From NCBI GenBank assembly GCA_933228675.1, contig OW121742.1, forward strand, positions 109,834,493 through 109,898,492: a stretch of DNA of 64,000 nt, written 5' to 3'. Position numbers and translations under genes: made by a program. Shown one piece after another: positions 42,916-56,403 of this stretch. Below the pieces are notes generated by a model, which was given only the letters and a program-made list of their open reading frames with translations, searched no databases and was not told where the DNA came from. The stretch comes from Stomorhina lunata (lineage: Eukaryota > Arthropoda > Insecta > Diptera > Rhiniidae). Within the stretch, counting starts at the first letter, position 1. Each line of letters begins with the position of its first letter.

Positions 42916-44389
42916 TTAGCATAGTCATAGTTATAAACTAACGAAAAAAATGTAAACAATTGCCCTAAAACACGTGCTATGGTTTTCAAAAGAAAGTTGT
43001 TAAAACCAAAAGAATTCTTTTAAATTTGGATAAAATCTTTTTGGAATAAATCTAGTTCTACATCTTATTACTGGCAATTAAACTAAAGAAAGCACTTAAA
43101 AGTACTAACAGGTCAAAAGCTTTAAAAATCCCATAACAAGTCTCGGCATGTTTGCGTCTTAAGTCTTTTGTTTTAATGGTCAAATGACAATTGTTAAGTT
43201 TGTCATTATGATTTTTTGTTATCATTATTATAACATCATTTAGTTTTAGACAAGAAAATAAAAAAAAAGTAATTAAGCTTTCATTTTAATTAAATTAATG
43301 TGCAATATTAGAGTTCAAAAAACATTTTGTTTAACCACTAAGTGAATGAACAGAAAATTTGAATGTTGTTTCATTAGCTAAATTTTCACTTTTTAACAAA
43401 AAAGTGTTAAGTGTTATTTTGTATATAGGTAATTTTTAAATGCATTAACAATTTTCACTTTTTGTCTTGTTTTTGATATTTTCTTGGCCACCAAATATTA
43501 ATTTTTTCTACTATTTTGCATATTTCAGTTTTTTTTTTGTATTGTTTTAATAAAATCCTCTTAAATTCATTAGAGTAACGCAAAATAGTCATTAATAGTT
43601 TTTTTGTTTTCTTCATTAGTTAAGCCATATTATAAAAAATTTGTTAATGAATTTTTATGGCCAAAAGTTTGGTTTGTGCCAAAGACTTTTTTTAAACTTT
43701 TTCTTGAAAAATCGTATATAAATTTTATATAAATATAAAATTTATTTATATAAATTTTAATGCCATTTTTGCTTTTTTAAATACATATTAAAAACTTAAT
43801 TTGAAACTGATTTAAAAAATTAAGAAATAAGAAATTTTTCATTAAAATCCCTAAAGGCCTTATATATTTTACCACCAAAAAGTTCTTTAAATTTTTTTGA
43901 ATGTCTTCTTAAACCCATTATATTTCTGTTGAAAATAAGCCATTGATTTTTTTTTTCTTTTTATAAAACCCTCCAATTTTGTTACCTTATAATTTGGTCA
44001 ATCAAACAAAAACCTGTGATTTTATTTGCTTCGAGCGAAATTTTGTGCTTATTCAAAAAAAAAAAAACCCAAAGTGAATGAACTTTTTCATTTTAAAATT
44101 CAGTTTTTCTGAATTGATGCTAATATAAATTACAAATTTAAATTTTATACAAAAAAAATTCTTGTTAATTTAAGATATTTTAAAAATGTTATTGTTATGA
44201 ACGTCTCAGAAAAGAAGATATTTCGGCATCATTTTAACGAAGACAAGATACTAAATACATAAATAACATTTTTAAACAGCTAAAATTAATAAGAAATTTT
44301 AAACTAACGATATGGAAATATTCGTTTTTATAATCAAAACTTTAGAACAAACTAATTTTTAACAAGAGAATCAAAATTTCTCGTCATTA
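42916..44389. other. AT-rich spacer between arrays J and K
   Basis: No gene seen. It contains dispersed-element copy 4 and a TATATAAATTTTATATAAAT-type palindromic patch at about 43715-43760. Confidence 0.5.
43149..43175 (-). repeat. Dispersed CTTAAG element, copy 4
   Basis: TTTGCGTCTTAAGTCTTTTG on the plus strand, in inverse orientation, about 230 bp right of array J. Confidence 0.7.
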
Positions 44390-47300
44390 AAAATTTTGAT
44401 TAAAATTTGTCTTAAGTAAAATTTTAAACAAAATTTCTCTTAAGTAAAATTTTTATCAAAAGGTGATCAAAATTTGTCATTAGTAAAATTTTAATCAAAA
44501 TTTGTCTTTAATAAACTTTTTAACAAAATTTGTCTTTAGTAAAATTTTGAACAAAATTTGTCTTTAGTCAAATTTTGATCAAAATTTGTCTTTAAAAAAT
44601 TTCCTATAAAAATAAGAAATTTTTGAAAAATTTCCTATAAAAATAGAAAATCTTAAAAAAAATTTCCTATAAAAATAGGAAATTTTTGAAAAATTTCCTA
44701 TAAAAATAGGAAATTTCCTATAAAAAAGGAAATTTTTGAAAAATTTCCTATAAAAAAGGAAATTTTTGAAAAATTTCCTATAAAAATAGGAAATTTTTGA
44801 AAAATTTCCTATACAAATAGGAAATTTTTGAAAAATTTCCTATAAAAATAGGAAATTTTTGAAAAATTTCCTATAAAAATAGGAAATTTTTGAAAAATTT
44901 CCTATAAAAATAGGAAATTTTTGAAAAATTTCCTATAAAAATAGGGAATTTTTGAAAAATTTCCTATAAAAATAGGAAATTTTTGAAAAATTTCCTATAA
45001 AAATAGGAAATTTTTGAAAAATTCCTATAAAAATAGGAAATTTTTGAAAAATTTCCTATAAAAATAGGAAATTTTTGAAAAATTTCCCATTAAGGAAAAT
45101 TTTTATATTAAATTTTTTAAATATTTCCTATAAAAATAGGAAATTTCCTATAAAAATAGGAAAAATTTTCTATAAAAATAGGAAATTTTTTAAAAATTTC
45201 CTATAAAAATAGCAAATTTTTGAAAAATTTCCTATAAAAATAGGAAATTTTTGAAAAATTTCCTATTAAAATAGGAAATTTTTGAAAAATTTCCTATAAA
45301 AATAGGAAATTTTTGAAAAATTTCCCATAAAGGAAAATTTTTATATTTTGAATTTTCGAAAAATTTCCTATAAAAATAGGAAATTTTTAAAAAATTTCCT
45401 ATAAAAATAGGAGACTTTTGAAAAATTTCCTATAAAAGTTGGAAATTTTTGAAAAATTTCCTATAAAAATAGAAAATTTTTGACAAATTTCCTATAAAAA
45501 TAGAAAGTTTTTGAAAAATTTCCTATAAAAATAGGAAATTTTTGAAAAATTTAATATAAAAAAAGGAAATTTTTAAAAAATTTCCTATAAAAAAGGAAAT
45601 CTTTGAAAAATTTTCTATAAAAAAAGGAAATTTTTGAAAAATTTCCTATTAAAATAGGAAATTTTTTAAAAATATCCTATAAAAATAGGAAATTTTTGAA
45701 AAATTTCCTATAAAAATAGGAAATTTTTGAAAAATATCCTATACAAATAGGAAATTTTAGAAAAATATCCTATAAAAATGGGAAATTTTTGAAAAATTTC
45801 TTATAAAAATAGGAAGTTTTTTAAAAATAGAAAATTTTTGAAAAATTTCCTATAAAAATAGGAAATTTTTGAAAAATTTTTAAAAAATTTCCTATAAAAA
45901 AGGAAATTTTTGAAAAATTTTCTATAAAAATAGGAAATTTTTGAAAAATTTTTTATAAAAATAGGAAATTTTTTTAAAATATCCTATAAAAATAGGAAAT
46001 TTTTGAAAAATTTCCTATAAAAATAGGAAATTTTTGAAAAATATCCTATACAAATAGGAAATTTTTTAAAAATATCCTATAAAAATAGGAAATTTTTGAA
46101 AAATTTCCTATAAAAATAGGAAATTTTTGAAAATTTTCCTATAAAAATGGAAAATTTTTGAAAAATTTCGTATAAAAATAGGAAATTTCTAAAAAATTTC
46201 CTATAAAAATAAGAAATTTAAAAAAAATTTGCCTATAAAAACAAGAAATTTTTAAAAAATTGCCTCTAAAAACCAGAATTTTTTTAAAAATGTCATAAAA
46301 ATATTAAAAATTTTTTTTAAATTTTCCTATAAAAGTAAAAATTTTTGAAAAATTTTTATAGGAAACTTTTCAAAAATTTCCTATTTTTATAGAAAATTTT
46401 TAAAAAATTTCTTAATTTTATAGGAAATTTTTCAAAAATTTCTTTACATTATATTTTTATAGGAAATTTTTCAAAAACTTCTTACTTTTATAGGAAATTT
46501 TTCAAAAATTTCTTAGTTTTATAGGAAATTTTTCAAAAATTTCTTATTTTTATAGGAAATTTTTTAAAAATTTCTTATTTTTATAGGAAATTTTTCAAAA
46601 ATTTCTTATTTTTATAGGAAATTTTTCAAAAATTTCTTATTTCTTTTAGGAAATTTTTCAAAAATTTCTTATTTTTTTTAGGAAATTTTTAAAAAATTTC
46701 TTATTTTTATAGGAAATTTTTCAAAAATTTCTTATTTTATAGGAAATTTTTCAAGAATTTCTTATTTTTATAGGAAATTTTTCAAAAGTTTCTTATTTTT
46801 ATAGGAAATTTTTCAAAAATTTCTTATTTTTATAGGAAATTTTTCAAAAACTTCTTACTTTTATAGGAAATTTTTCAAAAATTTCTTAGTTTTATAGGAA
46901 ATTTTTCAAAAATTTCTTATTTTTATAGGAAATTTTTTAAAAATTTCTTATTTTTATAGGAAATTTTTCAAAAATTTCTTATTTCTTTTAGGAAATTTTT
47001 CAAAAATTTCTTATTTTTTTTAGGAAATTTTTCAAAAATTTCTTATTTTTATAGGAAATTTTTCAAAAATTTCTTATTTTTATAGGAAATTTTTCAAAAA
47101 TTTCTTATTTTATAGGAAATTTTTCAAAAATTTCTTATTTTTATAGGAAATTTTTCAAAAGTTTCTTATTTTTATAGGAAATTTTTCAAAAATTTCTTAT
47201 TTTTATAGGAAATTTTTCAAAAATTTCTTATTTTTATAGGAAATTTTTAAAAAATTTCTTATTTTTATAGGAAATTTTTCAAAAATTTCTTATTTTTATA

Positions 47301-48090
47301 GGAAATTTTTCAAAAATTTCTTATTTTTATAAGAAATTTTTCAAAAATTTCTTATTTTTATAGGAAATTTTTCAAAAATTTCTTATTTTTATAGGAAATT
47401 TTTCAAAAATTTCTTATTTTTATAGGAAATTTTTCAAAAATTTCTTATTTTTATAGGAAATTTTTCAAAAATTTCTTATTTTTATAGGAAATTTTTCAAA
47501 AATTTCTTATTTTTATAGGAAATTTTTCAAAATTTTCTTATTTTTATAGGAAATTTTTCAAAAATTTCTTATTTTTATAGGAAATTTTTCAAAATTTTCT
47601 TATTTTTATAGGAAATTTTTCAAGAATTTCTTATTTTTATAGGAAATTTTTCAAAAATTTCTTATTTTTATAGGAAATTTTTCAAAAATTTCATAACTTT
47701 ATAGGAAATTTTTCAAAAATTTCTTATTTTTTAGGACATTTTTCAAAAGTTTCTTATTTTTATAGGAAATTTTTCGAATTTTTCTTATTTTTATAGGAAA
47801 TTTTTCAAAAGTTTCTTATTTTTTTAGAAAATTTTTCAAAAATTTCTTATTTTGATAGGAAATTTTTCAAAAATTTCCTATTTTTATAGGAAATTTTTCA
47901 AAAATTTCTTTTTTTGATAGTAAATTTTTCAAAATTTTCTTATTTTTATAGGAAGTTTTTCAAAAATTTCTTATTTTTGTAGGAAGTTTTTCAAAAATTT
48001 CTTATTTTTATAGGAAATTTTTCAAAAATTTCTTATTTTTATATGAAATTTTTCAAAAATTTTCTTATTTTTATATGAAAATTTTCAAAA
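44390..48090. repeat. 31-bp satellite array K, a near-symmetric 3.5-kb palindrome
   Basis: A short lead-in (44390-44600) of a 28-30 bp AAAATTTGTCTTTAGTAAAA unit is followed by 31-bp units with TTTTTGAAAAATTTCCTATA to about 46340. At about 46340-46370 the array flips to TTTTTCAAAAATTTCTTATT units to 48090. The right arm differs mainly by CTTATT in place of CCTATT, so each arm homogenised separately after the inversion. A block near 46478 recurs at 46851 (offset 373, about 12 units). Confidence 0.95.
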
Positions 48091-49736
48091 TTTTTTAGTA
48101 ATATTATTAGTAATATTATTGGTATTGTGCCGGATATATTTATATTAAGATTAATCGCACTTTTACTGGGATTAAGCACTGTTAAATTATTAATTTTATT
48201 GAAATGTGAAAAAGGGTTTTCCTTAAAGAGATGTTAGTTTTATAAATCATAGCCAGTTATAGGTTAGGGTAGTTAGGACTGGCCATGTGGCTGTTTAACC
48301 AGACATACTGCACTCGAATAATTTTCCTTCCCTTTCAATATCTATCCTAAGATTTGTATACTAACTTCTCTTTGTGACCCACCCTCGTTTATGATATTAT
48401 GACTTGAATTAATTTTATTACTATTTTACGTTCTTTTTATTGTTGTTGAATTTTTAATTTCTGTATTATTTTACTGTGACTGCAATGTCTGTCTGTTTTT
48501 GTAGTTAAAAATTTTCAAAGATATCAACAACTGAAAAGCGAGTTTGTTGCTTAAGTCTTTTGTTTTTATATAAGAAAACGATAATAAAACACGTACATTT
48601 GAGTGCAAATAAATGAATATCTCTAAGAATTTAAATTATTTGTAATTTAAAATGCTATCTAAGATTCTAAATGAGTCTCGGTTATGACAATTGTGGCTGC
48701 TTGATATTCTAAGAATTGGAAATAAAGCGAAACTTATGCAAGAGTTTCTTAATGAAAAGTAGAAAAAAAATCCTGACATTCTTAAGCAAAAACAATTTTT
48801 TTTGTAATATGAACTTAAAGAATGTTAAACAATGTTTTTTTTATTAAATAAATAGTTATTAAATGAATCATTGTTTATATTGAAAAAATTAAAAATTTTT
48901 GAAAAAAATTTTTCGGTCAACAAAAATTATTTTTTTTTTTTACAATTAAGAAAAAAAATTTAAATTTTTAAAAAATATTTTTCTTAGCTTTTAATTAATC
49001 CCTTTCTTCAAAGTTTCTCTTTTTTATAATATTTTTTTTTTTTTTTTTTTTTTGAATACATTAAAATAATTTATTTGTTTTTCGTTTCTTTAAAGTTCAA
49101 ATTAACAATTTAAATTGTGTTCTAAATATTTGTAACTTCAAAAAAAATAAAACACACAACCGGTTGGTATCAGTAACAAAATTAAATACTTTTTATGATT
49201 TCTTTAAACATTTAAATAAATAAATATTTTATTTTAATAATTAGCCTAGCAAAATCTAAACATGGCAACAAATACAAGCAGAAACAAAAGCTTCAAAAAA
49301 AATTTGAAATATATAAGAAACACAAATTTTTAAAAATTAACAAGAATCTCTTATTCTAAAATGTCTGTTCTAAAACCATTTAAATTCCAGTTTTTTAACT
49401 GATTAATGCCTTCACGTTGTTAACAGCCAAAATTTCTAATTTCGTTTTATTAAGTTGAATTGTGAATGTCTAATTATACAAAAAAAACAATATTAAAAAA
49501 TTCTCATATAAATTATAAGAAAAACAGAAAGAAACATTAGCAATTAATAACCGGAGAGATTTGTATACAACAAATAAATCAAAAATAAAATAAAATCTAA
49601 AACTTGCTAAAAGTCTGAATAAAAATCGGATAAAAATACAATAAAACCAGATATAAAATAAGAAATTCTGTTGTAAGAAAAAAATTCACAAAGAAAAAGT
49701 TTAAAATTTTAAAAAATGTTTCATCTGATCCCTATA
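48091..49736. other. AT-rich spacer between arrays K and L
   Basis: No gene seen. It has poly-T runs near 49030 and dispersed-element copy 5 at 48539-48660. Confidence 0.5.
48539..48660 (-). repeat. Dispersed CTTAAG element, copy 5 (extended)
   Basis: In inverse orientation it reads AAATAATTTAAATTCTTAGA, GCACTCAAATGTACGTG and AAAAACAAAAGACTTAAGCA, then ACAAACT. It aligns with copies 2 and 3 over about 110 bp. It lies 450 bp right of array K. Confidence 0.75.
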
Positions 49737-52540
49737 TCTATATTTTAGACTATGTCTTAAACTATGTCTTAGTCTATATCTTAGTCTATGTCTTAGTCTA
49801 TACCTTAGTCTATACCTTAGTCTATGTCTTAGTCTATGTCTTAGTCTATGTCTTAGTCTATGTCTTAGTCTATGTCTTAGTCTATGTCTTAGTCTATGTC
49901 TTGGTCTATGTCTTAGTCTACGTCTTAGTCTATGTCTAAGTCTATGTCTTAGTCTATGTCTTAGTCTATGTCTTAGTCTTTGACTTAGTCTTTGACTTAG
50001 TCTATATCTTAGTCGATGTCTTAGTCTATGTCTTAGTCTATGTCTTAGTCTACGTCTTAGTCTATGTCTTAGTCTATGTCTTAGTCTATGTCTTAGTCTA
50101 TGTCTTAGTCTATGTCTTAGTCTATGTCTTAGTCTATGTCTTAGTCTATGTCTTAGTCTATGTCTTAGTCTATGTCTTTGTCTATGTCTTAGTCTATGTC
50201 TTAGTCTATGTCTTAGTCTTTGACTTAGTCTTTGACTTAGTCTATGTTTTAGTCTATGTCTTAGTCTATGTCTTAGTCTATGTCTTAGTCTATGTCTTAG
50301 TCTATGTCTTAGTCTATGTCTTAGTCTATGTCTTAGTCTATGTCTTAGTCTATGTCTTAGTCTTTGACTTAGTCTTTGACTTAGTCTATATCTTAGTCGA
50401 TGTCTTAGTCTATGTCTTAGTCTATGTCTTAGTCTACGTCTTCGTCTATGTCTTAGTCTACGTCTTAGTCTATGTCTTAGTCTATGTCTTAGTCTATGTC
50501 TTAGTCTATGTCTTAGTCTATGTCTTAGTCTATGTCTTAGTCTTTGACTTAGTCTATATCTTAGTCGATGTCTTAGTCTATGTCTTAGTCTATGTCTTAG
50601 TCTATGTCTTAGTCTATGTCTTAGTCTATGTCTTAGTCTATGTCTTAGTCTATGTCTTAGTCTATGTCTTAGTCTATGTCTTAGTCTATGTCTTAGTCTA
50701 TGTCTTAGTCTATGTCTTAGTCTATGTCTTAGTCTATGTCTTAGTCTATGTCTTAGTCTATGTCTTAGTCTATGTCTTAGTCTATGTCTTAGTCTATGTC
50801 TTAGTCTATGTCTTAGTCTATGTCTTAGTCTATGTCTTAGTCTATGTCTTAGTCTATGTCTTAGTCTATGTCTTAGTCTATGTCTTAGTCTATGTCTTAG
50901 TCTATGTCTTAGTCTATGTCTTAGTCTATGTCTTAGTCTTTGTCTTAGTCTATGTCTTAGTCTATGTCTTAGTCTATGTCTTAGTCTATGTCTTAGTCTA
51001 TGTCTTAGTCTATATCATAGTCTACGTCTTAGTCTATGTCTTAGTCTATGTCTTAGTCTATGTCTTAGTCTATGTCTTAGTCTATGTCTTAGTCTATGTC
51101 TTAGTCTATGTCTTAGTCTATGTCTTAGTCTATGTCTTAGTCTATGTCTTAGTCAATGTCTTAGTCTATGTCTTAGTCTATGTCTTAGTCTATGTCTTAG
51201 TCTATGTCTTAGTCTATGTCTTAGTCTATGTCTTAGTCTATGTCTTAGTCTATGTCTTAGTCTATGTCTTAGTCTATGTCTTAGTCTATGTCTTAGTCTA
51301 TGTCTTAGTCTATGTCTTAGTCTATGTCTTAGTCTATGTCTTAGTCTATGTCTTAGTCTATGTCTTAGTCTATGTCTTAGTCTATGTCTTAGTCTATGTC
51401 TTAGTCTATGTCTTAGTCTATGTCTTAGTCTATGTCTTAGTCTATGTCTTAGTCTATGTCTTAGTCTATGTCTTAGTCTATGTCTTAGTCTATGTCTTAG
51501 TCTATGTCTTAGTCTATGTCTTAGTCTATGTCTTAGTCTATGTCTTAGTCTATGTCTTAGTCTATGTCTAAGTCTATGTCTTAGTCTATGTCTTAGTCTA
51601 TGTCTTAGTCTATGTCTTAGTCTATGTCTTAGTCTATGTCTTAGTCTATGTCTTAGTCTATGTCTTAGTCTATATCTTAGTCTATGTCTTAGTCTATGTC
51701 TTAGTCTATGTCTTAGTCTATGTCTTAGTCTATGTCTTAGTCTATGTCTTAGTCTATGTCTTAGTCTATGTCTTAGTCTATGTCTTAGTCTATGTCTTAG
51801 TCTATGTCTTAGTCTATGTCTTAGTCTATGTCTTAGTCTATGTCTTAGTCTATGTCTTAGTCTATGTCTTAGTCTATGTCTTAGTCTATGTCTTAGTCTA
51901 TGTCTTAGTCTATGTCTTAGTCTATGTCTTAGTCTATGTCTTAGTCTATGTCTTAGTCTATGTCTTAGTCTATGTCTTAGTCTATGTCTTAGTCTATGTC
52001 TTAGTCTATGTCTTAGTCTATGTCTTAGTCTATGTCTTAGTCTATGTCTTAGTCTATGTCTTAGTATTTGACTCAGTATATATCTTAGTCTGTATCTTAG
52101 TATATGTCTTAGACTATGTCTTAGTCTATGTCTTAGTCTATGTCTTAGTCTTTGTCTTAGTCTATATCTTAGTATATGCCTTCGTCTATGTCTTAGTCTA
52201 TATCTCAGTCAATGTCTTAGACTATATTTTAGTCTATATCTTACTGTATGTCTTAGTCTATGTCTTAGTCTATGTCTTAGTCTATGTCTTAGTCTATGTC
52301 TTAGTCTATGTCTTAGTCTATGTCTTAGTCTATGTCTTAGTCTATGTCTTAGTCTATGTCTTAGTCCATGTCTTAGTCTATGTCTTAGTATTTGACTTAG
52401 TCTATGTCTTAGTCTATGACTTAGTCTATATCTTAGTCTATGTCTTAATCTATGTCTTAGTCTATGTTTTAGTCTATTTCTTAGTCTATGTCTTACTCTA
52501 TGTCTTAGTCTATGTCTTAGTCTATGTCTTAGTCTATGTT
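49737..52540. repeat. 12-bp satellite array L, about 230 copies
   Basis: TCTTAGTCTATG, nearly perfect from about 50580 to 52060. Variant blocks with TCTTTGACTTAG recur at 49979, 50219, 50363 and 50543, spaced 240, 144 and 180 bp (all multiples of 12). The last 470 bp are more degenerate. Confidence 0.97.
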
Positions 52541-52544
52541 TTTC

Positions 52545-52730
52545 CTTTTTTTATTTGTGTTTGTATATGTGTCACTATTTCTTTGTAAAAAAAGTTAGAT
52601 AAAGTTTGTATTTATCGATTAGAAACACCCAAAAACAAAAGACTTAAGCCGCAAACCTTTTGAGTGAATTAATCATGCATTAGTATATTTTTTTGTTCTA
52701 CAATAGTATTAGTATCATTGCCCATCAAAA
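52545..52730 (+). repeat. Flank of array L with dispersed element copy 6
   Basis: ACACCCAAAAACAAAAGACT, TTAAGCCGCAAACC and AATCATGCATTAGTAT, in order. It is the inverse counterpart of 57400-57528 beside array N. A second partial copy of the ATCATGCATTAGTAT part lies at about 52843. Confidence 0.78.
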
Positions 52731-54359
52731 ATTGAACCTTTTTGGTTATAATAAGACAGATCTAATATATGCAATTTAGATATATATAGATCTAACATAC
52801 AATTTAGAAGAAATTTAAAATAAATGAAGACTTTTTAGTGAAGTAATCGTGCATTAGTATGGTAGTATTGGTGTCAGTATTAATGTTACTATTATTAGCC
52901 TTAGTGTTAGTATATGTATTGGTACAAGTAGTAATAGCTCTATAAAACTAGCCTTCCTTGGCGAGTACTACTTATTAACCTCAGTAGATCTATATAATAT
53001 CAGATTTGGAGTTGAGCCCTGTATCTATGTCTTAGTCAATATCTTGGCTATATTTTTGTCTATGACTTATCTCAGTTATGTCCTATTCATCGTCTCCGCC
53101 CTTGATTTTTGAGTGTCTTGGTCTACGTATCTTTGTTTCTCCCTTTCTCATATTTTTATATCTACTATTTTTTTTCTCTTCTGACATTTCGATGTTAGTG
53201 TCTGTGTTCTTTTATCTCCATGTCACTGTTATCTAAGACCTCTCAATTTCTTGCACAGGTGACACATAATAAAACTTAAATTATTACTTTTTAATGTCTT
53301 TGACAAACGTAAACCTGAACTACAGAATAATAAAATATCTTGAAACATTAAAAATTATTGTACTCGGTCCCAACACACATGCATTTATTTGTTTAAACTT
53401 TATTAAGAACAAGGTAAACTTCATTCAAATGAAATTCAAATGTAAATATAAGAAAAAAACGTTATGTAAAGCTATAAAATATTTAAACATTTTGTAGGCA
53501 AATAAATTAATAATTTTGTATAAACTTTTATATTATAAAAACTACTTTTATGATAAAATTTAAAATTTATAATAAAATTAATAATTATCATTTTTAAGAT
53601 AATAATCGAACGCCCTTTAAATATTTTGAATACAAAATTTTTTAAATGATTCGGGGAGTTTTTTTAGACAGGTTATCAAAAATGTGGTAACCGATTCCAT
53701 TTAAAAATTTCTTTTTCTTTCATTTATTGTAATTTATTTTATTACTTTTTATTTAAATAAATGATTTTGGTTTTGTAACTGGGGCTATTTAAATTATAAT
53801 TGGAGGAATTTTAATTATGTTTTGACCAAAAAATTTTAAAAAATAATGAAAGTGTCTTAAGAAAAGTAAGAAATCTAAGGTCAAGATTTTTTAATACAAA
53901 CCCAATCAGAGACAAAGAAACATTTAAGGCAAATTAAGAAACAAGATGTTAAAGATAAAATGAACAACACACAAAAATTTGGAAAATTTTTAAATTTTAT
54001 AATCAAACTTTTTTTGAAAAATTTGGAAAATTTTTTGATTTTATAATCAATGTTTTTTTTAAATTTGGAAAATTTTAAAATTTATAATAAATTTTTTTTT
54101 TGAAAAATTTGGAAAATTTTAAAATTGTATAATCAAAATTTTTTTTGAAAACTTTTAAAGTTTTTAAATTTATAATAAAAAATTTTTTTTTTTTTTTAAA
54201 TTTTCAAATTTTCTTTTTTTTTTGTCGGCTTTTAATCATAATTTCTTTAAACATTTCTTTTAATTTACTTAAATTTCATTAACAACAATTTCACACCAAG
54301 TTAAACATTGATTAAACAATTTCTTACCTCAAGCGTTTCAATCCAAAAAACAACAACAA

Positions 54360-54450
54360 AAGGCTTTCAAGTGATTAGAAACAGCCCACAAAACAAAAGA
54401 CTTAAGCAGCAAACTTTGTATGAAAAATCGTAATTCAAATGAAATAATCA
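54360..54450 (+). repeat. Dispersed CTTAAG element, copy 7
   Basis: AAGTGATTAGAAACAGCCCA, ACAAAAGACTTAAGCAGCAA and AATAATCATGCAAG match copies 3, 6 and 8 in part. About 190 bp left of array M. Confidence 0.72.
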
Positions 54451-54635
54451 TGCAAGTGCGTGCTAATAATTGTCAAAAAAAACAACAACCTTGATAAAAA
54501 AAAGCAAAACTAAAAACAATTTTGTTTAATTTAATAAAACAATTTCAAATTTATTTAACAAATTCATAATTTGAATGAAAAAAAGTGGATGGAAAAGTAA
54601 ATCACTTCAATTTAAGTACAAAAAAAATTCAAGGA

Positions 54636-56403
54636 ATTTTCTATAGAAAAGTTGACCAAAGGAAGACTTTTATACAGAAAAAATGACCAAAGAAAGACTT
54701 TTCTATGGAAAAGTAGACCAAACGAAGACTTTTCTATAGAAAAGTTGACCAAAGGAAGACTTTTCTATAGAAAAGTTGATCAAAGGAAGACTTTTCTATA
54801 GAAAAGTTGACCAAAGGAAGACTTTTCTATAGAAAAGTTGACCAAAGAAAGACTTTTCTATAGAAAAGTTGACTAAAGGAAGACTTTTCTATAGAAAAGT
54901 TGACCAAAGGAAGACTTTTCTATAGAAAAGTTGACCAAAAGAAGACTTTTCTATAGAAAAGTTGACCAAAGGAAGACTTTTCTATAGAAAAGTTGACCAA
55001 AGGAAGACTTTTCTATAGAAAAGTTGACCAAAGGAAGACTTTTCTATAGAAAAGTTGACCAAAGGAAGACTTTTCTATAGAAAAGTTGACCAAAGGAAGA
55101 CTTTTCTATAGAAAAGTTGACCAAAGGAAGACTTTTCTATAGAAAAGTTGACCAAAGGAAGACTTTTCTATAGGAAAGTTGACCAAAGGAAGACTTTTCT
55201 ATAGAAAAGTTGACCAAAGGAAGACTTTTCTATAGAAAAGTTGACCAAAGGAAGACTTTTCTATAGAAAAGTTGACCAAAGGAAGACTTTTCTATAGAAA
55301 AGTTGACCAAAGGAAGACTTTTCTATAGAAAAGTTGACCAAAGGAAGACTTTTCTATAGAAAAGTTGACCAAAGGAAGACTTTTCTATAGAAAAGTTGAC
55401 CAAAGGAAGACTTTTCTATAGAAAAGTTGACCAAAGGAAGACTTTTCTATAGAAAAGTTGACCAAAGGAAGACTTTTCTATAGAAAAGTTGACCAAAGGA
55501 AGACTTTTCTATAGAAAAGTTGACCAAAGGAAGACTTTTCTATAGAAAAGTTGACCAAAGGAAGACTTTTCTATAGAAAAGTTGACCAAAGGAAGACTTT
55601 TCTATAGAAAAGTTGACCAAAGGAAGACTTTTCTATAGAAAAGTTGACCAAAGGAAGACTTTTCTATAGAAAAGTTGACCAAAGGAAGACTTTTCTATAG
55701 AAAAGTTGACCAAAGGAAGACTTTTCTATAGAAAAGTTGACCAAAGGAAGACTTTTCTATAGAAAAGTTGACCAAAGGAAGACTTTTCTATAGAAAATTT
55801 GACCAAAGGAAGACTTTTCTATAGAAAAGTTGACCAAAGGAAGACTTTTCTATAGAAAAGTTGACCAAAGGAAGACTTTTCTATAGAAAAGTTGACCAAA
55901 GGAAGACTTTTCTATAGAAAAGTTGACCAAAGGAAGACTTTTCTATAGAAAAGTTGACCAAAGGAAGACTTTTCTATAGAAAAGTTGACCAAAGGAAGAC
56001 TTTTCTATAGAAAATTTGACCAAAGGAAGACTTTTCTATAGAAAAGTTGACCAAAGGAAGACTTTTCTATAGAAAAGTTGACCAAAGGAAGACTTTTCTA
56101 TAGAAAAGTTGACCAAAGGAAGACTTTTCTATAGAAAAGTTGACCAAAGGACGACTTTTCTATAGAAAAGTTGAGCAAAGGAAGACTTTTCTATAGAAAA
56201 GTTGACCAAAGGAAGACTTTTCTATAGAAAAGTTGACCAAAGGAAGACTTTTCTATAGAAATGTCTTCCTTTTCTATAGAAAAGTCTTCTCCTATAGAAA
56301 AGTCTTCCTTTGGTCGACTTTTCTATAGAATAGTCTTCATTTGGTTAACGATAGTTGACGATAGGAAGACTTTTCTATAGAAAAGTTGACGTTAGGAAGA
56401 CTT
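54636..56403. repeat. 31-bp satellite array M
   Basis: About 55 units in the GTTGACCAAAGGAAGAC orientation, mostly identical. Close to the right end (56262-56335) a few units flip to GTCTTCCTTTGGTC and then return as GTTGACGATAGGAAGAC. Confidence 0.96.

Larger units (their letters stand above)
52541..54635. other. AT-rich spacer between arrays L and M
   Basis: It contains dispersed-element copies 6 and 7, degenerate 12-bp fragments near 53020-53065, and a short series of imperfect repeats of about 50 bp (AATTTGGAAAATTTT with ATAATCAAA) at 53975-54200. No gene seen; the 67-codon plus frame at 53294 has no family resemblance. Confidence 0.5.
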
